Source: an uncultured Prevotellaceae bacterium
Lineage (GTDB): Bacteria; Bacteroidota; Bacteroidia; Bacteroidales; Muribaculaceae
Assembly (NCBI GenBank): GCA_900319525.1
Contig: ONOU01000001.1
Coordinates: 186,001-250,000, forward strand
DNA: 64,000 nt
Reading direction: 5' to 3'
Below the pieces are notes generated by a model, which was not told the DNA's origin, did not search any database, and saw only the letters and a list, made by a program, of their open reading frames with translations. The translations under genes were made by a program, and so were the position numbers. Below, piece after piece: positions 41,011 to 49,637 of this stretch (its first letter is position 1; every line of letters begins with the position of its first letter).

Positions 41011-42684
41011 ATGATCAAGCAACTGCACATCTCCAATTATGCACTCATCGACAAACTCAATATCGGGTTTGACGATGGTTTGACGATTATCACTGGTGAA
41101 ACCGGTGCCGGCAAGTCGATTATCCTGGGGGCTCTATCGCTCATCTTGGGCGAGAGAGCTGATACTAAATCTATACGCGACACATCGGCCAAAACAATTG
41201 TCGAAGCCACATTTGACATCAGCGGCTATGGACTTGAGCCATTCTTCAAGGAAAACGATATAGACTGGGACGAGCACGAGTGCCTGGTGAGACGAGAGCT
41301 GTCACCATCAGGCCGCTCGAGGGCATTTATCAATGACAGCCCGGTGTCAGTCAACGTGCTGCGCGAGCTGAGCACCCGCCTGCTCGATATACATTCCCAG
41401 CATAGCAACATGCTGCTCTCGAGGCGCGCGTTTCAACTTTCAATCCTCGACAGCATTGCCCAGAACAGTCCGCTACTTGAACAATACCATCAGGCTTATC
41501 AAGCCTATTGCGATGCAGTCAAGAAGTTGACCGAGACCCAGAACGCCATGGAACAGTTGAGACGCGACGAGGACTACATCCGTTTCCAGCTCACGCAGCT
41601 GCAGGAGATGCAGTTACAAGCCGATGAAGATCATCAACTGGAAGCATTGCAGAACAAGCTGAGCAATATCTCCTCCATCAAGGAGGCTCTCTGGACTGTA
41701 GAGAATGAGCTGAATGGTGAGGACAATAGCGTACTCGACCGCTTGTCCGTCATTGCCCAACGCCTCGAGGAGGCCGAGAGCCACCTCAGCGATGTCGAAG
41801 GGATGCATGGCAGGGTCCGCTCCTCGCTCATCGAACTGAAGGACATTGCCCACAGCGTCAGTTCCATCATCGAGACCTTGAACGACGATCCAGCCGAGCT
41901 GGCACGCGTTGACGCCCGCCTCAACGACATTTACTCCCTGGAACGGAAGCACAATGCACAAGATGTCAACCAGTTGATTGACATCCAGCACGACTATGAA
42001 CGCCGGTTGAGCGAGATTGAGCATAACGACGACATTATTGAAGAACTCAAAACCGTCGTGAAGAATAACCGTGATGCCGCAATGGACCTTGCCTCGCAGC
42101 TGTCTCACAGGCGCCACGAGGCGGCCAACCGTTTCGGCAAGGAATTTCTTTCCCTAGCGACACCGCTGGGTATGAAGAATATAGCGCTGGACGTCGCATT
42201 CGACACTACCGATCTCACTGCAAGCGGTACCGATAGCGTTGAATTCATGATGGCTTTCAACAAGAACCAGCGCCTCATGCCTGTGAAGGACACAGCATCA
42301 GGCGGCGAGATCTCTCGCGTGATGCTGTGTATCAAAGCCATTATTGCACGCCACATGCAACTGCCCAGCATCATCTTTGACGAAGTGGACACCGGTGTGA
42401 GTGGCGATGTGGCCAACATGATTGGAGAAATGATGGCCAATATATCGCAGTCCATACAAGTCATAGCCATCACTCACCTGCCTCAGGTAGCGGCAAACGG
42501 CGACCACCACTTGCGCGTATATAAAGCTGACAACGAGCTGGAGACACTCACACGGGTCGAGTCACTGAACCAGCAGGAGCATGTGATGGAAATTGCCCGC
42601 ATGCTGAGTGGCAAGGACTTGAACCAAGCAGCAATTGAGAACGCAAAATCACTGATTAACACTACAATAAAGAGAAATGATTGA
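41011..42684 (+). CDS. recN: DNA repair protein RecN
   Basis: A 557-residue SMC-like ATPase that acts in double-strand break repair. Walker A GETGAGKS is at residues 29-36, a long coiled-coil middle with many charged heptads spans about 165-370, and the ABC signature DTASGGEISRVML precedes Walker B PSIIFDEVDTGVSGDVA. The length fits RecN. Its last 8 bases overlap the start of rlmB. Confidence 0.95.
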   Translation: MIKQLHISNYALIDKLNIGFDDGLTIITGETGAGKSIILGALSLILGERADTKSIRDTSAKTIVEATFDISGYGLEPFFKENDIDWDEHECLVRRELSPSGRSRAFINDSPVSVNVLRELSTRLLDIHSQHSNMLLSRRAFQLSILDSIAQNSPLLEQYHQAYQAYCDAVKKLTETQNAMEQLRRDEDYIRFQLTQLQEMQLQADEDHQLEALQNKLSNISSIKEALWTVENELNGEDNSVLDRLSVIAQRLEEAESHLSDVEGMHGRVRSSLIELKDIAHSVSSIIETLNDDPAELARVDARLNDIYSLERKHNAQDVNQLIDIQHDYERRLSEIEHNDDIIEELKTVVKNNRDAAMDLASQLSHRRHEAANRFGKEFLSLATPLGMKNIALDVAFDTTDLTASGTDSVEFMMAFNKNQRLMPVKDTASGGEISRVMLCIKAIIARHMQLPSIIFDEVDTGVSGDVANMIGEMMANISQSIQVIAITHLPQVAANGDHHLRVYKADNELETLTRVESLNQQEHVMEIARMLSGKDLNQAAIENAKSLINTTIKRND

Positions 42685-43435
42685 CAAGACACAATACATC
42701 TACGGCATTCATGCCGTGCTCGAAGCCATTGAAGCCGGCAAGGATATCGACAAGATCCTGTTGAGCAAAACACTCAATGACGAGACCGCTCGTGACATCA
42801 GCGAACGCGCACGCGCCCTGGGTGTGCCCGTACAACGCGTGCCCGTACAGAAAATCGACCGTATTACTCGCCGCAACCACCAGGGCGTGCTTGCAATGCT
42901 GGCGGCCGTAACCTATTACCGTGTCGAGGACTTGATACCGCAGCTGTTTGACAATGGGGAGAATCCATTTATCGTTGTTCTTGACGGAGTAACCGACGTG
43001 CGCAACTTTGGCGCTGTGGCCCGCACCTGTGAGTGTGCAGGAGTGAGCGCCATCGTCATCCCCGACAGGGAGAGCGTGAGCGCTAACGCCGATGCCGTCA
43101 AGACCTCGGCTGGCGCCCTCAATTATCTGCCCGTGTGCCGCGAACACAATCTTGTGAAGGCCGTAAGGCTGCTGCGCGACAGCGGCTTCAAGGTTGTCGG
43201 GACCAGCGACAAGAGCGAGATGCCCTACACTCACGCAGACTATACCGGCCCCGTAGCTATCGTCTTGGGAGCCGAGGACAAGGGTATCTCTCCCGAAATC
43301 ATGAAGTTGTGTGATACACAAGTGCTGATTCCCGAGTTTGGCCACATCAACTCGTTAAACGTGTCGGTAGCCGGCGGAATCATGATATATGAAGTCGTCA
43401 GACAGCGCCTCAACGATAATCAGGAGGTGAATTAA
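42677..43435 (+). CDS. rlmB: 23S rRNA (guanosine-2'-O)-methyltransferase RlmB
   Basis: A 252-residue SPOUT-fold TrmH-family 2'-O-methyltransferase for 23S rRNA, probably RlmB. The N-terminal L30e-like substrate domain includes YIYGIHAVLEAIEAGKDI. The catalytic domain has VLDGVTDVRNFGAVARTCEC (motif 1), IVLGAEDKGIS (motif 2) and HINSLNVSVAGGIMIYEV (motif 3), which form the trefoil knot. It overlaps recN by 8 bases and ends the dnaN run. Confidence 0.93.
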   Translation: MIDKTQYIYGIHAVLEAIEAGKDIDKILLSKTLNDETARDISERARALGVPVQRVPVQKIDRITRRNHQGVLAMLAAVTYYRVEDLIPQLFDNGENPFIVVLDGVTDVRNFGAVARTCECAGVSAIVIPDRESVSANADAVKTSAGALNYLPVCREHNLVKAVRLLRDSGFKVVGTSDKSEMPYTHADYTGPVAIVLGAEDKGISPEIMKLCDTQVLIPEFGHINSLNVSVAGGIMIYEVVRQRLNDNQEVN

Positions 43436-43469
43436 GCGGAATATAGTTGCCGATACCACCATTTTTCAC

Positions 43470-43477
43470 TATTTTTG
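43470..43477 (+). promoter_or_regulatory. -7 promoter element of the nusB run
   Basis: TATTTTTG lies 20 bases before the nusB ATG at 43498. Confidence 0.5.
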
Positions 43478-43497
43478 CAAGTTCAAACATTGAGACT

Positions 43498-44430
43498 ATG
43501 ATAAATCGCGTTTTAATCCGTACAAAAGTAGTACAGAACCTGTACTCCTATATGCTCACACGTCCTGACCGCACCCTAGCTAATGCGCTCAAGGACCTGA
43601 ACACATGTCTAGAAAAGACCTACGAGTTGTATCATTACCTGATGCGCCTGCCAGTGGAACTGACCCACATCCAGGAAATGCGTCTGGATGAGGCCCGCAA
43701 TAAGTACCTGCCCACCGAGGAGGAACTCAATCCCAACATGAAGTTTGTCCACAACCGGCTGGTTGCCGCATTGTCCAGCAACGAGGAGCTGGAACAGTTT
43801 GCACAGGATCATACCGTCACCTGGAATGATGACCCCATCCTCGAGCGGATGATGCTTGACAAGGTGCTCAAGAGTGATATCTACAATGATTACATGGCCA
43901 GCGACGAGGACAACATGACAGCCGACAGCCTGTTATGGCAGCAACTCATGAAACAGGTTATCTTGACAGATGAGAACATGGCCGACGCTGTGGAACAGCG
44001 TTCACTGTTCTGGACCGAAGACGATATGGACCTGCTGGGACAATTCGTCTGCAAGACATTCAGGCGGATAGCCGAGGGGGCCGATGACGCCATCATGCCC
44101 ATGTTCAAGGACGAGGAGGACAGCGACTTCGGCAAGGAATTGTTCAGTGCATCGGTGACCATGATGCCCGAGAACAACGCACTCATTGACAGTCTGCTGC
44201 TGGAGAGCCGCTGGGACAAAGACCGCATTGTGCTTATGGACCGCATCATCATGTGCACGGCACTTGCCGAGCTTCTCACCTTTGACAAGATACCCGCAGC
44301 TGTAACGCTAAATGAGTACATCGAGCTCGCAAAGAACTTCAGCACGGCAGCCAGCGGCAAGTTTGTCAACGGCATCCTCAACAACGCAGTCAAGCAACTG
44401 CGTGATGAGGGAAAGCTCCTCAAGCGCTGA
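43498..44430 (+). CDS. nusB: transcription antitermination factor NusB
   Basis: A 310-residue protein with a C-terminal NusB domain. It opens MINRVLIRTKVVQNLYSYML, and its C-terminal half has DRIIMCTALAELLTFDKIPA and EYIELAKNFSTAASGKFVNG, the NusB signatures. Its length is twice that of enterobacterial NusB because of an N-terminal helical extension, as is usual in Bacteroidota. NusB acts in rRNA antitermination. The ATG at 43498 is chosen from its position behind the promoter and the conserved opening. Confidence 0.88.
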   Translation: MINRVLIRTKVVQNLYSYMLTRPDRTLANALKDLNTCLEKTYELYHYLMRLPVELTHIQEMRLDEARNKYLPTEEELNPNMKFVHNRLVAALSSNEELEQFAQDHTVTWNDDPILERMMLDKVLKSDIYNDYMASDEDNMTADSLLWQQLMKQVILTDENMADAVEQRSLFWTEDDMDLLGQFVCKTFRRIAEGADDAIMPMFKDEEDSDFGKELFSASVTMMPENNALIDSLLLESRWDKDRIVLMDRIIMCTALAELLTFDKIPAAVTLNEYIELAKNFSTAASGKFVNGILNNAVKQLRDEGKLLKR

Positions 44431-44492
44431 CAGCACTCAACAAACAAAGACAAAAATACATTATAATTACTTAATAACCAATAAAGATTATT

Positions 44493-44834
44493 ATGCTTAA
44501 CACCATTTTATTACAAGCCGCTAGCGGCAATGCTTCGGCTGGTGCAGGTTCCGGATGGAGCAGCATGATCATGATTGTTGCCCTCATCGCTATTTTCTAT
44601 TTCTTCATGATTGCTCCGCAACAAAAGAAGCAGAAAAAGATCAATGCTTTTCGCGATAGCCTCAAGAAGGGGGACAAGGTCATGACAGCCGGTGGCATCT
44701 ATGGCCGCATCCGTGAAATCAAAGACAATTACGTCTTGCTTGAGATTGACAGCAACGTGACCATCAAGATTGACAAGAACTCCATCTACCAGTCGATGGA
44801 AGACGTGGTGGAGACCAATGTAAAGGCTAACTAA
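44493..44834 (+). CDS. yajC: preprotein translocase subunit YajC
   Basis: A 113-residue YajC, an accessory membrane subunit of the Sec translocon. One membrane helix (about residues 27-46, MIMIVALIAIFYFFMIAPQQ) ends with the typical APQQKKQKK, followed by FRDSLKKGDKVMTAGGIYG and the conserved VLLEIDSNVTIKIDKNSI. It lies between nusB and the YbbR gene, the usual Bacteroidota order. Confidence 0.93.
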   Translation: MLNTILLQAASGNASAGAGSGWSSMIMIVALIAIFYFFMIAPQQKKQKKINAFRDSLKKGDKVMTAGGIYGRIREIKDNYVLLEIDSNVTIKIDKNSIYQSMEDVVETNVKAN

Positions 44835-44863
44835 TCGACGATAACACCTGTAGCTACTAAATC

Positions 44864-45826
44864 ATGGAACTCTGGGACAAAACACGAGAGAAGTTGAGAC
44901 AATCGCCCCGCACAAGGTCGATTCTACTCTATCTGTTCTTTGTTGTTATCTCAGCCATGTTCTGGAGTTTCTTGACCTTTAATAGCGATGTCCAGCTCGA
45001 TATCGATGTACCCGTCGAGATGAGTTTGCCAAGCAATGTCCATCTGCTTGCCAAAGTGCCTGACACACTAACGGTAACGGTGCGAGACCGCGGTTACCGC
45101 TTCTTTGCTTATCTGTTCCACAAGACACCCAAGCTGTCGTTGAGGTTTACAGACTACAGCGATGGTAATAGTGTGTTCAAAATCGATCAAGCACACTTGA
45201 AAAAGGCCTTGGCGCCGGTACTCAACAAGCACGCAACCATTGTCAGCGTCTTGCCCGAGTTTATCAACATCAAGTTCACCGATTTACCGGGCAAGAAGGT
45301 ACCTGTCAAGACCGATATCATTGTCGAACCGCGCCAGGATTATGTCCAATTTGGTGCCTTGATACAGAGTCAAGACTCAGTGCTCGTCTTCAGTGACGCC
45401 AAGACACTGAATGAGATCAACGAGGTCTTTACATATCACGTTGAAGAGCACGACTTGACCGATACCTTGAGACGTAAGGTGACCATCGCCCCCATCAATG
45501 GCGCTGTTGTGGAGCCACGCTCTATCAGCATTATGGTTCCCATCGAAAAGTTGAAGCAGCAGACTCACTCTGTCAAAATCGCGGTTCGCAACGCCCCTGC
45601 GGGCGTGAAGGTATTGCTCTTCCCCAGCGATGTAGAGGTTTCATACCGCTCACCCGTGAGCCGCATCAAGGATGACGCAGGCATCACAGCCGTCGTGGAC
45701 TACAACTCGGTGGCCAACGGTACGCCCGGCAACAAGGTCAAAGTGCAGATTGGTGAGGTGCCCGCAGCCTATCAAGATGTGAAATTCTCACGCGACAGTG
45801 TGGAGTACATTATTGAAAAGCATTGA
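44864..45826 (+). CDS. YbbR-like domain protein
   Basis: A 320-residue protein with one N-terminal membrane helix (about residues 20-38) and repeated YbbR-like beta domains, seen in TLTVTVRDRGYRFFAYL and the later VKIAVRNAPAGVKVLLFP. YbbR proteins (CdaR in Firmicutes) regulate diadenylate cyclase in some bacteria; here the role is not known and cdaA is not beside it. It stands between yajC and coaE with short gaps. Confidence 0.85.
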   Translation: MELWDKTREKLRQSPRTRSILLYLFFVVISAMFWSFLTFNSDVQLDIDVPVEMSLPSNVHLLAKVPDTLTVTVRDRGYRFFAYLFHKTPKLSLRFTDYSDGNSVFKIDQAHLKKALAPVLNKHATIVSVLPEFINIKFTDLPGKKVPVKTDIIVEPRQDYVQFGALIQSQDSVLVFSDAKTLNEINEVFTYHVEEHDLTDTLRRKVTIAPINGAVVEPRSISIMVPIEKLKQQTHSVKIAVRNAPAGVKVLLFPSDVEVSYRSPVSRIKDDAGITAVVDYNSVANGTPGNKVKVQIGEVPAAYQDVKFSRDSVEYIIEKH

Positions 45827-45831
45827 GACCC

Positions 45832-46428
45832 ATGAGACTTGTAGCCATCACTGGAGGCATCGGTAGCGGCAAGAGCATCGTTGCCAGGATCGTTCAAGTC
45901 ATGGGGTTTGCGGTCTATGATTGCGACAGCCGGGCACGCAAGCTGATGAACGAGAGTGATCAGGTACACCGCCAGCTGGTGGAAGCCTTCGGCCAAGAGA
46001 TTTACTTGGATGACGGCACATTGAACCGCCAGCACTTGAGTGCACTGGCATTTGGCAACGACACCGTCCTCACTCGCCTGAACAGCATCGTCCATCCAGC
46101 AACCGCGACTGACATGCTAGCCTGGGCCAGGGAACAGGAAAAGCGTGGCGCCCAAGTCGCATTTGTCGAGACAGCGCTGCTGCGCACTGCCAAGCTAGAC
46201 CTCCTTGTTGATGAGGTGTGGCACGTGACTGCTCCCAGCAGCACGCGTGTGCCACGTGTAATGCAACGGAGCGGACTCACGGCCCAACAGGTACAGGAAC
46301 GCATCACGTCACAAGCTGTTGAAGAAGCCATAGCACCCGGAGAGCATGTCATAGTCAATGACGACAAGGCCGCCGTCTTGCCTCAGGTGATTCAACTGCT
46401 GTCAACAATCAATCAAACAGAAAAATAA
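45832..46428 (+). CDS. coaE: dephospho-CoA kinase
   Basis: A 198-residue dephospho-CoA kinase, the last step of coenzyme A synthesis. The P-loop ITGGIGSGKS is at residues 6-15, the substrate loop VYDCDSRARKLM follows, and the lid has the RVPRVMQRSGLTAQQVQERI segment. The ATG at 45832 is used, because an earlier in-frame codon is TTG inside the stop region of the YbbR gene. It starts 5 bases after the YbbR stop. Confidence 0.92.
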   Translation: MRLVAITGGIGSGKSIVARIVQVMGFAVYDCDSRARKLMNESDQVHRQLVEAFGQEIYLDDGTLNRQHLSALAFGNDTVLTRLNSIVHPATATDMLAWAREQEKRGAQVAFVETALLRTAKLDLLVDEVWHVTAPSSTRVPRVMQRSGLTAQQVQERITSQAVEEAIAPGEHVIVNDDKAAVLPQVIQLLSTINQTEK

Positions 46429-46461
46429 AAACAGAATCAACATTATCCATTTAAAACAATT

Positions 46462-46899
46462 ATGCTAAAGAAAATTTTATCTATTTCGGGACGTCCCGGC
46501 CTTTATCAGCTTGTATCCTATGGCAAGAACATGCTGCTTGTCGAGAGTTTAAATGACAAACGTCGTTTTCCCGTCCACTCACGTGAGCGCGTGATGTCGC
46601 TCGGCGATATCTCCATCTTCACCTTGAGCGAGGATGTGCCCTTGACACAAGTGTTTGAGAACATCGGTAAGAAGTTTGACAACAAGGCCATCGACAATAA
46701 GGCATACTCCACTCCAGACCAACTTCATGAATTCATGAACGGTGCTCTGGAGAACTGGGATCAGGATCGCGTTCACAACAGCGACATCAAGAAGATCATC
46801 TCCTGGTACAACATTCTCGTTAACGCCGGTATCACCGACTTTACCGCCAAGGAAGAGGAGAATGTGGAGGAGGCCAAACCCGAAGAGGATGCCAAGTAA
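46462..46899 (+). CDS. DUF5606 protein
   Basis: A 145-residue protein of the DUF5606 family, conserved in Bacteroidota next to coaE. It opens LKKILSISGRPGLYQLVSYG, has a small beta barrel-like N-terminal half (residues 1-65), a helical second half with GALENWDQDRVHNSDIKKII, and an acidic tail of Glu, Ala and Lys. No function is established. The gene is probably co-transcribed with coaE (33-base gap). Confidence 0.85.
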   Translation: MLKKILSISGRPGLYQLVSYGKNMLLVESLNDKRRFPVHSRERVMSLGDISIFTLSEDVPLTQVFENIGKKFDNKAIDNKAYSTPDQLHEFMNGALENWDQDRVHNSDIKKIISWYNILVNAGITDFTAKEEENVEEAKPEEDAK

Positions 46900-46964
46900 G
46901 ATTCCCGCCTCGGGCGAGACTTGCTGAAAAACATTCATCAAGACCGTAAATTGACGAATAAAGA

Positions 46965-47591
46965 ATGAACGGCAAAAAGATACTGTATCTGGCAGCGGCG
47001 ATACTCTTGTCGCTGCCAGTAGTATCATGCCGCAGCACCAGTAATAACACACACACTTACCGGCCCTATCATGAGCGCCGCAATCGCGGAGGCTCATCCA
47101 ACGATGAAGCGCGCTCAACGGCCACCACCGATAAAAAGCCCATCGCACAGTCAGGACACGACCTGGTGAGCGACGAGTGGGCACGGCTTGACATCAAACT
47201 GGGCCGTCACGATAACAAGAAACTGTATAAGGAACTCAAACGTTGGCTGGGCACCCCCTACGTCTATGCCGCGCACACCTGTGGCGAAGGTACCGACTGC
47301 TCGGGGATGGTCATGGAAGTCTTTCTGGAAGTCTATGGCATCAAAGTGCACCGCAACTCAGCCAAGATGCTGGAGCAGAATTGTCGCGTTATCAATCTTG
47401 ACGACCTGCGTGAGGGTGATCTTGTATTCTTCTGCACCAATGGTGATGGACGCGTTTCACACGTGGGGATTTACCTCAAGGACAATAAGTTTGTTCACGC
47501 GTCATCGTCGCGCGGCGTCACAGTCGATGACCTGCGCCAGAATTACTATGCGACCCACTTCCATGCAGCAGGCCGCGTCGTTACCCGCTAG
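46965..47591 (+). CDS. NlpC/P60 lipoprotein, probable cell-wall endopeptidase
   Basis: A 208-residue lipoprotein with lipobox LPVVSC (Cys22), a disordered Asn/Arg/Ser-rich linker of about 60 residues and an NlpC/P60 cysteine peptidase domain. The catalytic cysteine lies in GTDCSGMVMEV, the histidine in RVSHVGIYL, and the domain ends with FVHASSSRGVTVDDL. Such enzymes cut peptidoglycan stem peptides between D-gamma-Glu and a diamino acid. It lies 65 bases after DUF5606 and converges on smpB, with no clear terminator in the 68-base gap. Confidence 0.9.
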   Translation: MNGKKILYLAAAILLSLPVVSCRSTSNNTHTYRPYHERRNRGGSSNDEARSTATTDKKPIAQSGHDLVSDEWARLDIKLGRHDNKKLYKELKRWLGTPYVYAAHTCGEGTDCSGMVMEVFLEVYGIKVHRNSAKMLEQNCRVINLDDLREGDLVFFCTNGDGRVSHVGIYLKDNKFVHASSSRGVTVDDLRQNYYATHFHAAGRVVTR

Positions 47592-47659
47592 GCGCGGTAA
47601 GACAACATTTTCCCTAAAATAGTCTGAAAAAATGACGCTGTGAGATTGTTCCAGCCACA

Positions 47660-48127
47660 TTAGTGCTTGAACATGCGGTCGATGGAGCGTTTATCCTCTC
47701 GCTCCTTGATGCTCTGGCGCTTATCAAACTGACGTTTACCGCGGGCGATGGCAATGACAATCTTGGCTAAACCGCGCTCGTTGATGAACAGCCGCAAGGG
47801 CACAATCGAGAATCCCGGTTGCATGGTCTCGCGAGCGATGCGGCGTATCTCCTTGCGATTGAGCAACAGCTTGCGGTCGCGATGTGTAGTATGGTTGTTG
47901 TAAGAGCCGAAACTATATTCAGCAATGTACATGTTCTTGACCCAGATCTCATTGTTGATGACCATGCAATAAGTGTCGGTAAGGCCAACCTTTCCTTGAC
48001 GGATTGACTTGATCTCGGTTCCAGTCAGGACAACACCAGCAGTAAAGGTCTCAAGGATCTCATAGTCAAACGTCGCTTTACGGTTCTTGACGTTTATTGT
48101 ATTATTGTTGTTATTGTTTCTTGCCAT
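47660..48127 (-). CDS. smpB: SsrA-binding protein SmpB
   Basis: A 155-residue SmpB, the partner of tmRNA in rescue of stalled ribosomes. It has an N-terminal Asn-rich tail ([20 protein letters not shown]), the oligonucleotide-binding barrel with [29 protein letters not shown] and [20 protein letters not shown], and the basic tail that enters the decoding centre. The ssrA gene is not in this window. It follows a small membrane protein gene by 13 bases on the same strand. Confidence 0.95.
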   Translation of the reverse strand: MARNNNNNNTINVKNRKATFDYEILETFTAGVVLTGTEIKSIRQGKVGLTDTYCMVINNEIWVKNMYIAEYSFGSYNNHTTHRDRKLLLNRKEIRRIARETMQPGFSIVPLRLFINERGLAKIVIAIARGKRQFDKRQSIKEREDKRSIDRMFKH

Positions 48128-48140
48128 AGCCGAGATTAAT

Positions 48141-48686
48141 TTAGACGATCAGTAGCCCCAGAAGCGCTTTAAGCACGATGGGTATTCCCAGTATCAAGGC
48201 TGATGAGATCACGACAAACTTGGCCACCTTATCCTTCTTGACAAACAGGTGGTCGGTACCACGATAGGCCATCCATGGCAGATAAACCAGAAGGAACAGA
48301 ACCGGCGTGAAATCACTGGGCAACAGGTTGCGCAAGATCATCAACAGCACCAGCAGGATGAGATTGTACAAGATATAGTCGTTAAGGCGGGCCGAGGCGC
48401 CCTGGGTCTTGACCAACTCGGGATAAAATCCGCCCAACAGATAGACAATCATGTAGTAGCTGATGAAAAAAGTCGAGAACAACACGATACCCGTCATCAA
48501 TGATGTAGAGAAAGACACGGTGTGATCATAGAGCATGGGCACAAAACTCGACAAGGCCAACACGCACAATAACGGCAGATAAGCGCTGCGAAGCACTTTG
48601 CCAGTGGGTATGTTAGACTCGTTTATCACCTCCCAGCCGTAGCGCGGGGCGGTAATTACACAAAATATGTTATGCCAGATACTCAT
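48141..48686 (-). CDS. integral membrane protein, Yip1-like
   Basis: A 181-residue protein with about five membrane segments that resembles the YIP1 domain family in size, helix layout and the opening [20 protein letters not shown]. The role of bacterial members is unknown. It is the first gene of a leftward pair with smpB, 20 bases behind a TATCTTTG promoter element. The family call is moderate. Confidence 0.55.
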   Translation of the reverse strand: MSIWHNIFCVITAPRYGWEVINESNIPTGKVLRSAYLPLLCVLALSSFVPMLYDHTVSFSTSLMTGIVLFSTFFISYYMIVYLLGGFYPELVKTQGASARLNDYILYNLILLVLLMILRNLLPSDFTPVLFLLVYLPWMAYRGTDHLFVKKDKVAKFVVISSALILGIPIVLKALLGLLIV

Positions 48687-48705
48687 AGGTCAATTTTTGC
48701 GGGTG

Positions 48706-48735
48706 CAAAGATACACATTTATTTACAAATACAAA
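48706..48735 (-). promoter_or_regulatory. promoter of the membrane protein-smpB pair
   Basis: The minus strand reads TATCTTTG (48706-48713) with a TTTG 18 bases further upstream (48732-48735). The ATG at 48686 is 19 bases away. Confidence 0.55.
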
Positions 48736-48806
48736 CTCTCTAGGCCGATTTTAATTTACATTAGCAAAAACGATGCCAATTTCTTGAAACGGAAGGAAAA
48801 AATAAT

Positions 48807-48814
48807 TACCTTTG
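48807..48814 (+). promoter_or_regulatory. -7 promoter element of the nitroreductase gene
   Basis: TACCTTTG matches TAnnTTTG and lies 95 bases before the nitroreductase ATG. Confidence 0.5.
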
Positions 48815-48831
48815 CAGACAAGAGATTGATT

Positions 48832-48891
48832 ATGGAATCACTAGACGTGACCAACCGACCGAGTAACCCACCATATTATTTATTCACCTAA
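48832..48891 (+). CDS. possible 19-residue upstream peptide
   Basis: An ATG frame of 19 codons (MESLDVTNRPSNPPYYLFT) lies in the leader between the promoter and the nitroreductase start, ending 18 bases before it. It has no known match. It could be a leader peptide or chance. Confidence 0.2.
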   Translation: MESLDVTNRPSNPPYYLFT

Positions 48892-48909
48892 AAAGAATTA
48901 CAACAGAAG

Positions 48910-49554
48910 ATGAAGAAATTATTTTTCGCAACGGCTGCCGCCGCCCTGCTGGCCCTGGGCGCATGCAGCACTCAAGGCAGTGAAGAAAACAAGAATGCTA
49001 GCGACACGTCAATCGACAAGTGCCAGGCCGCTATCGAGAACATCATGACGCGCACCAGCATCCGTCAGTACAAGGACCAGCCCGTAGAACAAGAGAAAAT
49101 CGATGTCATGCTCAAGGCTGCCATGGCAGCTCCCAGCGCAGTCAACCTGCAACCTTGGCACTTTATTGTCATTACCGACAAAAAGACCATCGACTTGCTA
49201 TCAGGAAAGCAACCCACCAACGCTCCGCTGTTGATTGCCATGTGTGGCGACACCGACAAGACCACCATGCCCGATGGCAAAGGCAAGCTGCCCGACTTCT
49301 GGGTACAGGACGTATCGGCCGCTACTCAGAATCTGCTGCTTGCAGCCCATGCGCTTGGATTGGGAGCCGTGTGGACTGGCGTCTATCCTGTAATGGAACG
49401 CACTGCCGAGGTAGCCAACGTGCTGAATTGCCCATCCAACATCGTTCCTGTGGCCGTCGTCCGCATCGGTTATCCTGACGAGTCACCAGAGCCAAAGAAC
49501 AAGTTTAAGGAGGAAAACATCAGCTACAACAAGTTTGGCGGCAAGAAGGAATAA
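48910..49554 (+). CDS. lipoprotein nitroreductase-family protein
   Basis: A 214-residue nitroreductase-fold protein with a lipoprotein signal peptide (lipobox ALGAC, Cys19). The flavin-binding region has TRTSIRQYKDQPVEQEKID and AAPSAVNLQPWHF, and the C-terminal half has AAHALGLGAVWTGVYP and AVVRIGYPDE. The family uses FMN to reduce nitro compounds, quinones or flavins. A surface or periplasmic location is unusual but is suggested by the signal. It is followed by a bidirectional terminator. Confidence 0.85.
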   Translation: MKKLFFATAAAALLALGACSTQGSEENKNASDTSIDKCQAAIENIMTRTSIRQYKDQPVEQEKIDVMLKAAMAAPSAVNLQPWHFIVITDKKTIDLLSGKQPTNAPLLIAMCGDTDKTTMPDGKGKLPDFWVQDVSAATQNLLLAAHALGLGAVWTGVYPVMERTAEVANVLNCPSNIVPVAVVRIGYPDESPEPKNKFKEENISYNKFGGKKE

Positions 49555-49579
49555 CCCTGCCCCACTCTCTCACTCAAGC

Positions 49580-49611
49580 AATAAACTCGCCCTGATAAAG
49601 GCGAGTTTATT
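49580..49611. terminator. bidirectional terminator between nitroreductase and EpsG-like genes
   Basis: AATAAACTCGCC and GGCGAGTTTATT are exact complements around an 8-base loop. AT-rich flanks on both sides let it serve both converging genes. Confidence 0.75.
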
Positions 49612-49637
49612 GTTTATGGGATGATAGGAGCCTGTTA

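Noticed and set aside
48667-48831. Longer plus-strand frame upstream of the 19-codon frame
   Set aside because: It runs through the promoters of both neighbouring genes and uses a non-ATG start; only the short ATG frame behind the promoter is conceivable.
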